64,000 nucleotides of DNA from Brotonthovivens ammoniilytica. Lineage in GTDB: Bacteria > Bacillota > Clostridia > Lachnospirales > Lachnospiraceae. A model generated the notes under the pieces. The model was not told the origin of the DNA, did not search any database, and saw only the letters and a program-made list of their open reading frames with translations. Positions 61,001 through 64,000 of the stretch are shown here, one piece after another. Location: contig NZ_JAOQJQ010000002.1 in the NCBI RefSeq assembly GCF_025566885.1, positions 310,001-374,000 of the forward strand, written 5' to 3'. The translations under genes and the position numbers were made by a program. The first letter of the stretch is position 1. Every line of letters begins with the position of its first letter.

Positions 61001-61589
61001 CATTATCTATGCCGATCCTCCCTGGACATTCCGTGTATATTCCCCGAAGGGGAATGGCAGATCAGCAGTAAACCATTATCCAGTGATGGGATTACAAGAA
61101 ATTAAGGCTCTGCCGGTGAGACAGATTGCGGACGAAAACTGCGCACTGTTTTTATGGGCCACATTTCCGAACCTACGGGAGTCTTTTGAGGTAATCGAAA
61201 GCTGGGGATTTACCTTTAAGACGGTGGCTTTCGTGTGGATCAAGCAAAACCGGAGGTCGGACAGCCTGTTTTGGGGTATGGGATACTGGACGCGTGCCAA
61301 TGCGGAAATCTGTCTGCTTGCTACGAAAGGCGCTCCAAAGCGTCAGTCTGCAGGCGTCCACCAGGTGATTTTATCTCATATAGAGGAACACAGCAGAAAA
61401 CCGGCAGAAGCCAGGGAACGCATCGTGGAACTGATGGGGGATATGCCACGGATCGAACTGTTCGCAAGGCAGCGCTCTCCCGGCTGGGATGTTTGGGGAA
61501 ACGAAGTGAAAAGTTCCCTGGATATGGGAAAATTGCAGGAAAACAGAGGAAAGGAGCAGCCGGGGGATGGCGCAGCCTGCAGCGGATAA
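60981..61589 (+). CDS. MT-A70-family adenine methyltransferase, second copy
   Basis: The 202-residue paralog has YADPPWTFRV near residue 11, GYWTRANAEICLLATKGAPKR, and the same C-terminal block. The N-terminal halves of the two copies differ clearly, while about 140 bp of the 3' parts (60818-60960 and 61386-61528) are over 90% identical. The start is GTG at 60981 after GGAGG. It is followed by PrgI after 21 bp. Confidence 0.85.
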   Translation: MEQKKYNIIYADPPWTFRVYSPKGNGRSAVNHYPVMGLQEIKALPVRQIADENCALFLWATFPNLRESFEVIESWGFTFKTVAFVWIKQNRRSDSLFWGMGYWTRANAEICLLATKGAPKRQSAGVHQVILSHIEEHSRKPAEARERIVELMGDMPRIELFARQRSPGWDVWGNEVKSSLDMGKLQENRGKEQPGDGAACSG

Positions 61590-61610
61590 CATCCTTTGGC
61601 GTGTAGATTT

Positions 61611-62000
61611 ATGGCGTTTGTCAGCGTACCGAAAGACCTGACGAAAGTAAAAAATAAAGTAGTATTGAACTTGACAAAAAGACAGCTTATCTGTCTGTCA
61701 GCAGCGGCGGCCATCGGGCTGCCTTTTTATTTTCTCACACGGGAGTGGATCGGAACCACCAATGCCGCCACTGGCATGGTGCTTCTCATGCTTCCGGCAT
61801 TCCTGTTTGCCATGTATGAGAAGGACGGGCTTCCCCTGGAGAAAATCTTATGGAATATCGTGACGGTAAAATTTTTGAAGCCTGCTGTCCGCAGGTACGA
61901 GGTGGAGAACTTTTATGAAATGGAGCCGCCGGAGGCTGTCCGGGGAGACAGGAAAGGAGGGGATCATCTTGGGAAGAAGAGAAGAAATCGCAGTCGATAA
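61611..62000 (+). CDS. PrgI-family transfer membrane protein
   Basis: The 129-residue protein begins MAFVSVPKDLTKVKNKVVLNLTKRQ and has two membrane segments, matching PrgI, a VirB3-like partner of the VirB4 ATPase. The ribosome binding site is weak. It overlaps the VirB4 gene by 32 bases, so the two are coupled. In many ICEs PrgI and VirB4 are adjacent or fused. Confidence 0.85.
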   Translation: MAFVSVPKDLTKVKNKVVLNLTKRQLICLSAAAAIGLPFYFLTREWIGTTNAATGMVLLMLPAFLFAMYEKDGLPLEKILWNIVTVKFLKPAVRRYEVENFYEMEPPEAVRGDRKGGDHLGKKRRNRSR

Positions 62001-64000
62001 GCGGAGAAAGAGGAAGTACCGCAGGCTGTCCCGCTATGAGAAAAAAGCGAAGAAAGCAGCAAAAAAGAAGGCGGCGAAGGAGGAAAAGGCCAGGAAGAAA
62101 GCAGAAAAAAGAGAGAAGCGCAAGCCTGCGCAGCGGCAGAAAAGTGCATCCACAGAACGGGTTGTCCAGAGACAGGGTAAGCCCTATCCAGGGCAGGCTG
62201 TCCGCCAGAAAGCTGCAGTCAGTTCCATGAGCGGATCGCAAAGAAAAACGAAGAAAAAAGCGGAGGAGAAGCGCCTGTCAGCGCAGAAATCTATCCCCTA
62301 CCGGGAAATGGCAAGAGATGGGATCTGCCGGGTGCAGGATAAGTATTATTCCAAAACCATCCGTTTTTATGACATTAACTATCAGTTGGCGCAGAATGAG
62401 GACAAGAACGCTATTTTTGAAAATTGGTGTGATTTCCTCAATTACTTTGACAGCAGTATCCATTTTCAGTTGTCCTTTATCAACCACCACAGCAACATGA
62501 AGGAATTTGAATCGGTAATCCAGATCAAGCCCCGGCATGACGTTTTTGATGATGTGCGGATGGAGTACGCACAGATGCTGAAAAACCAGCTTGCCAAAGG
62601 GAACAACGGCCTGGTGCGGACAAAGTATATCACCTTTGGGATTGAAGCCGAAAATATCCGGGAGGCAAAGCCGAAACTGGAGCGGATCGAGACGGACATC
62701 CTGAATAATTTTAAGGTACTGGGCGTGTCCGCCTATCCGTTGGATGGCCGGGAACGGCTGCAGATCATGTACGAGACGTTCAATCCGGAAGAGAAAGTGC
62801 CGTTTCAGTTTTCCTTTGACCAGGTGCTGCGCTCCGGTATGGGGACAAAGGACTTTATCGCTCCCACAAGTTTCCTGTTTAAGAATGGAAAGGACTTTAT
62901 GATGGGGAATACCCTGGGAGCGGTGTCTTATCTGCAGATTCTGGCTCCTGAGCTGACTGACCGGATGCTTGCGGAGTTCCTGGACATGGACAGGAACCTG
63001 ATCGTCAACCTGCATATCCAGTCTTTAGACCAGATGAAGGCGATCAAGCTGGTGAAAAGCAAGGTAACAGACATCAATCGGATGAAGATTGAGGAGCAGA
63101 AAAAAGCGGTGCGCTCCGGATATGATATGGACATCATTCCGTCAGACCTGAATACCTACGGCGGGGAGGCAAAGAGGCTCTTGGAAGATCTTCAGTCCAG
63201 AAACGAGCGGATGTTCCTTGTGACGATTGTATTTCTGAATACGGCAAAAACGAAGCAGGAATTAGATAATGCGGTGTTCCAGACAGCGGGTATTGCACAG
63301 AAATATAACTGTTCCCTGCGCCGTCTGGATTATATGCAGGAGCCGGGACTGATGAGCAGTCTTCCGCTTGGATTGAACCTGATCCCTATTAAGCGGGCGC
63401 TGACCACTACGTCTACGGCTATTTTTGTGCCTTTCACCACGCAGGAGCTGTTCATGGAAGGGGAATCTCTCTACTATGGGCTGAACGCCCTTTCCAACAA
63501 CATGATCATGGTAGACCGGAAAAAGCTGAAGAACCCAAATGGTTTGATTTTGGGAACACCCGGTTCCGGAAAATCTTTCTCTGCAAAGAGGGAGATCACC
63601 AACGCTTTTTTTGTTACCCAGGATGACATCATTATCGGAGATCCGGAGGGGGAATACTATCCCCTTGTCAATGCCCTGGGCGGCCAGGTGATCCATATTT
63701 CGCCCACAAGCCATGACTATATCAATCCCATGGACATCAACCTGGATTATTCTGATGACGATAACCCGCTGGGATTTAAGAGTGATTTTATTTTGTCCCT
63801 TTGCGAGCTGATCATGGGGAGCCGGAACGGAATTGAAGCGGAGGAAAAGTCGGTCATTGACCGATGCCTGCCGTTGGTGTATCAGCAATACTTTGAAGCG
63901 CCGGTGCCGGAAAATATGCCTGTCCTGGGGGATCTGTATGAGTGCCTGCGCCGGCAGAAGGAAGTCCAGGCACAGCGGATCGCCACGGCATTGGAGATCT
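61969..64000 (+). CDS. VirB4-like transfer ATPase, partial
   Basis: About 677 residues are visible; the gene runs off the right edge. The start is TTG at 61969 with AAAGGAGGGG upstream. An unusually long Lys/Arg-rich N-terminal tail (about 1-110) precedes the VirB4 domain (IPYREMARDGICRVQDKYYSKT onward). Walker A is LGTPGSGKSFSAKREI (near residues 527-542), followed by DIIIGDPEGEYYPLV. It powers the type IV channel with VirD4. Confidence 0.92.
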   Translation, partial: MGRREEIAVDKRRKRKYRRLSRYEKKAKKAAKKKAAKEEKARKKAEKREKRKPAQRQKSASTERVVQRQGKPYPGQAVRQKAAVSSMSGSQRKTKKKAEEKRLSAQKSIPYREMARDGICRVQDKYYSKTIRFYDINYQLAQNEDKNAIFENWCDFLNYFDSSIHFQLSFINHHSNMKEFESVIQIKPRHDVFDDVRMEYAQMLKNQLAKGNNGLVRTKYITFGIEAENIREAKPKLERIETDILNNFKVLGVSAYPLDGRERLQIMYETFNPEEKVPFQFSFDQVLRSGMGTKDFIAPTSFLFKNGKDFMMGNTLGAVSYLQILAPELTDRMLAEFLDMDRNLIVNLHIQSLDQMKAIKLVKSKVTDINRMKIEEQKKAVRSGYDMDIIPSDLNTYGGEAKRLLEDLQSRNERMFLVTIVFLNTAKTKQELDNAVFQTAGIAQKYNCSLRRLDYMQEPGLMSSLPLGLNLIPIKRALTTTSTAIFVPFTTQELFMEGESLYYGLNALSNNMIMVDRKKLKNPNGLILGTPGSGKSFSAKREITNAFFVTQDDIIIGDPEGEYYPLVNALGGQVIHISPTSHDYINPMDINLDYSDDDNPLGFKSDFILSLCELIMGSRNGIEAEEKSVIDRCLPLVYQQYFEAPVPENMPVLGDLYECLRRQKEVQAQRIATALEI

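Larger units (their letters stand above)
41058..64000. mobile_element. Integrative conjugative element (left part; extends beyond the window)
   Basis: From the end of lysS on, gene content changes to a plasmid-like maintenance module (ParA, ParB, RepA_N initiator), regulators, cargo and a type IV transfer operon (PcfB, VirD4, Maff2, TrbL/VirB6-like, PrgI, VirB4). Codon use becomes richer in G/C at third positions, apart from the AT-rich KAP gene. Integrase, relaxase and the right end lie outside. The left boundary is inferred: it may be near 41100, or inside the 3' part of lysS. Confidence 0.85.

Noticed and set aside
60422..61589. Restriction-modification system
   Set aside because: No endonuclease or specificity gene is beside the two methylases.

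Overview
The window reads as a piece of a low-to-mid GC Clostridia chromosome, most likely Lachnospiraceae. This rests on gene content: a Gram-positive Tad pilus locus with DUF5702- and DUF6382-type proteins, a BofA/DUF2508 pair, a D-alanylation operon, strong AGGAGG ribosome binding sites, and an integrative conjugative element (ICE) of the PcfB/VirD4/Maff2/PrgI type common in gut Firmicutes. No database search was possible; names come from motifs and overall protein character.

Region 1 (1-16.1 kb): a truncated ClC-type anion channel (minus strand); a dltA-dltC-dltB-dltD-like operon for D-alanylation of cell-wall polymers; an AlbA_2 (Schlafen-type) regulator behind a repeat-rich promoter; a two-subunit CoA-transferase with a PAS/AAA+/Fis activator whose sigma-54 contact loop is degenerate; a DUF2284 protein; a small unknown; a frameshifted methyltransferase; and a large membrane-anchored protein of unknown function.

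Region 2 (16.1-27 kb): DUF2508 and BofA genes in divergent orientation, then a compact Tad/Flp pilus operon: prepilin peptidase, Walker-less TadZ-like protein, TadA ATPase, TadB, TadC with an extra ectodomain, a 58-residue Flp-type pilin, DUF5702 protein, TadE-like pseudopilin, second prepilin peptidase, small TadE-like protein, FHA protein. A 24-bp inverted repeat pair spans the start of the TadE-like gene in a way that would keep the reading frame open if the segment flipped. Rhomboid and HIT genes follow.

Region 3 (27-41 kb): housekeeping genes murG, pgi, a SleB/CwlJ-type wall hydrolase with a perfect sigma-70 promoter and a WalR-like box, NfeD/SPFH membrane pair, argF, birA, coaX, dusB, greA and lysS. 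The lysyl-tRNA synthetase carries an unusual C-terminal tRNA-binding domain directly at the ICE boundary.

Region 4 (41-64 kb, continuing past the window): the ICE. It begins with ParA, ParB and a RepA_N-type initiator containing internal 69-bp iteron-like repeats, followed by regulators (XRE, two sigma-region-4-like proteins), an AT-rich KAP-family NTPase that looks like defence cargo, a 1997-residue Cna-B adhesin, and the transfer operon (PcfB, VirD4, Maff2, TrbL/VirB6-like, two tandem MT-A70 DNA methylases, PrgI, partial VirB4). Five copies of a roughly 25-bp palindrome lie in gaps of this element and may be partition or operator sites. Integrase and relaxase are not in the window. No rRNA, tRNA or CRISPR array was seen.
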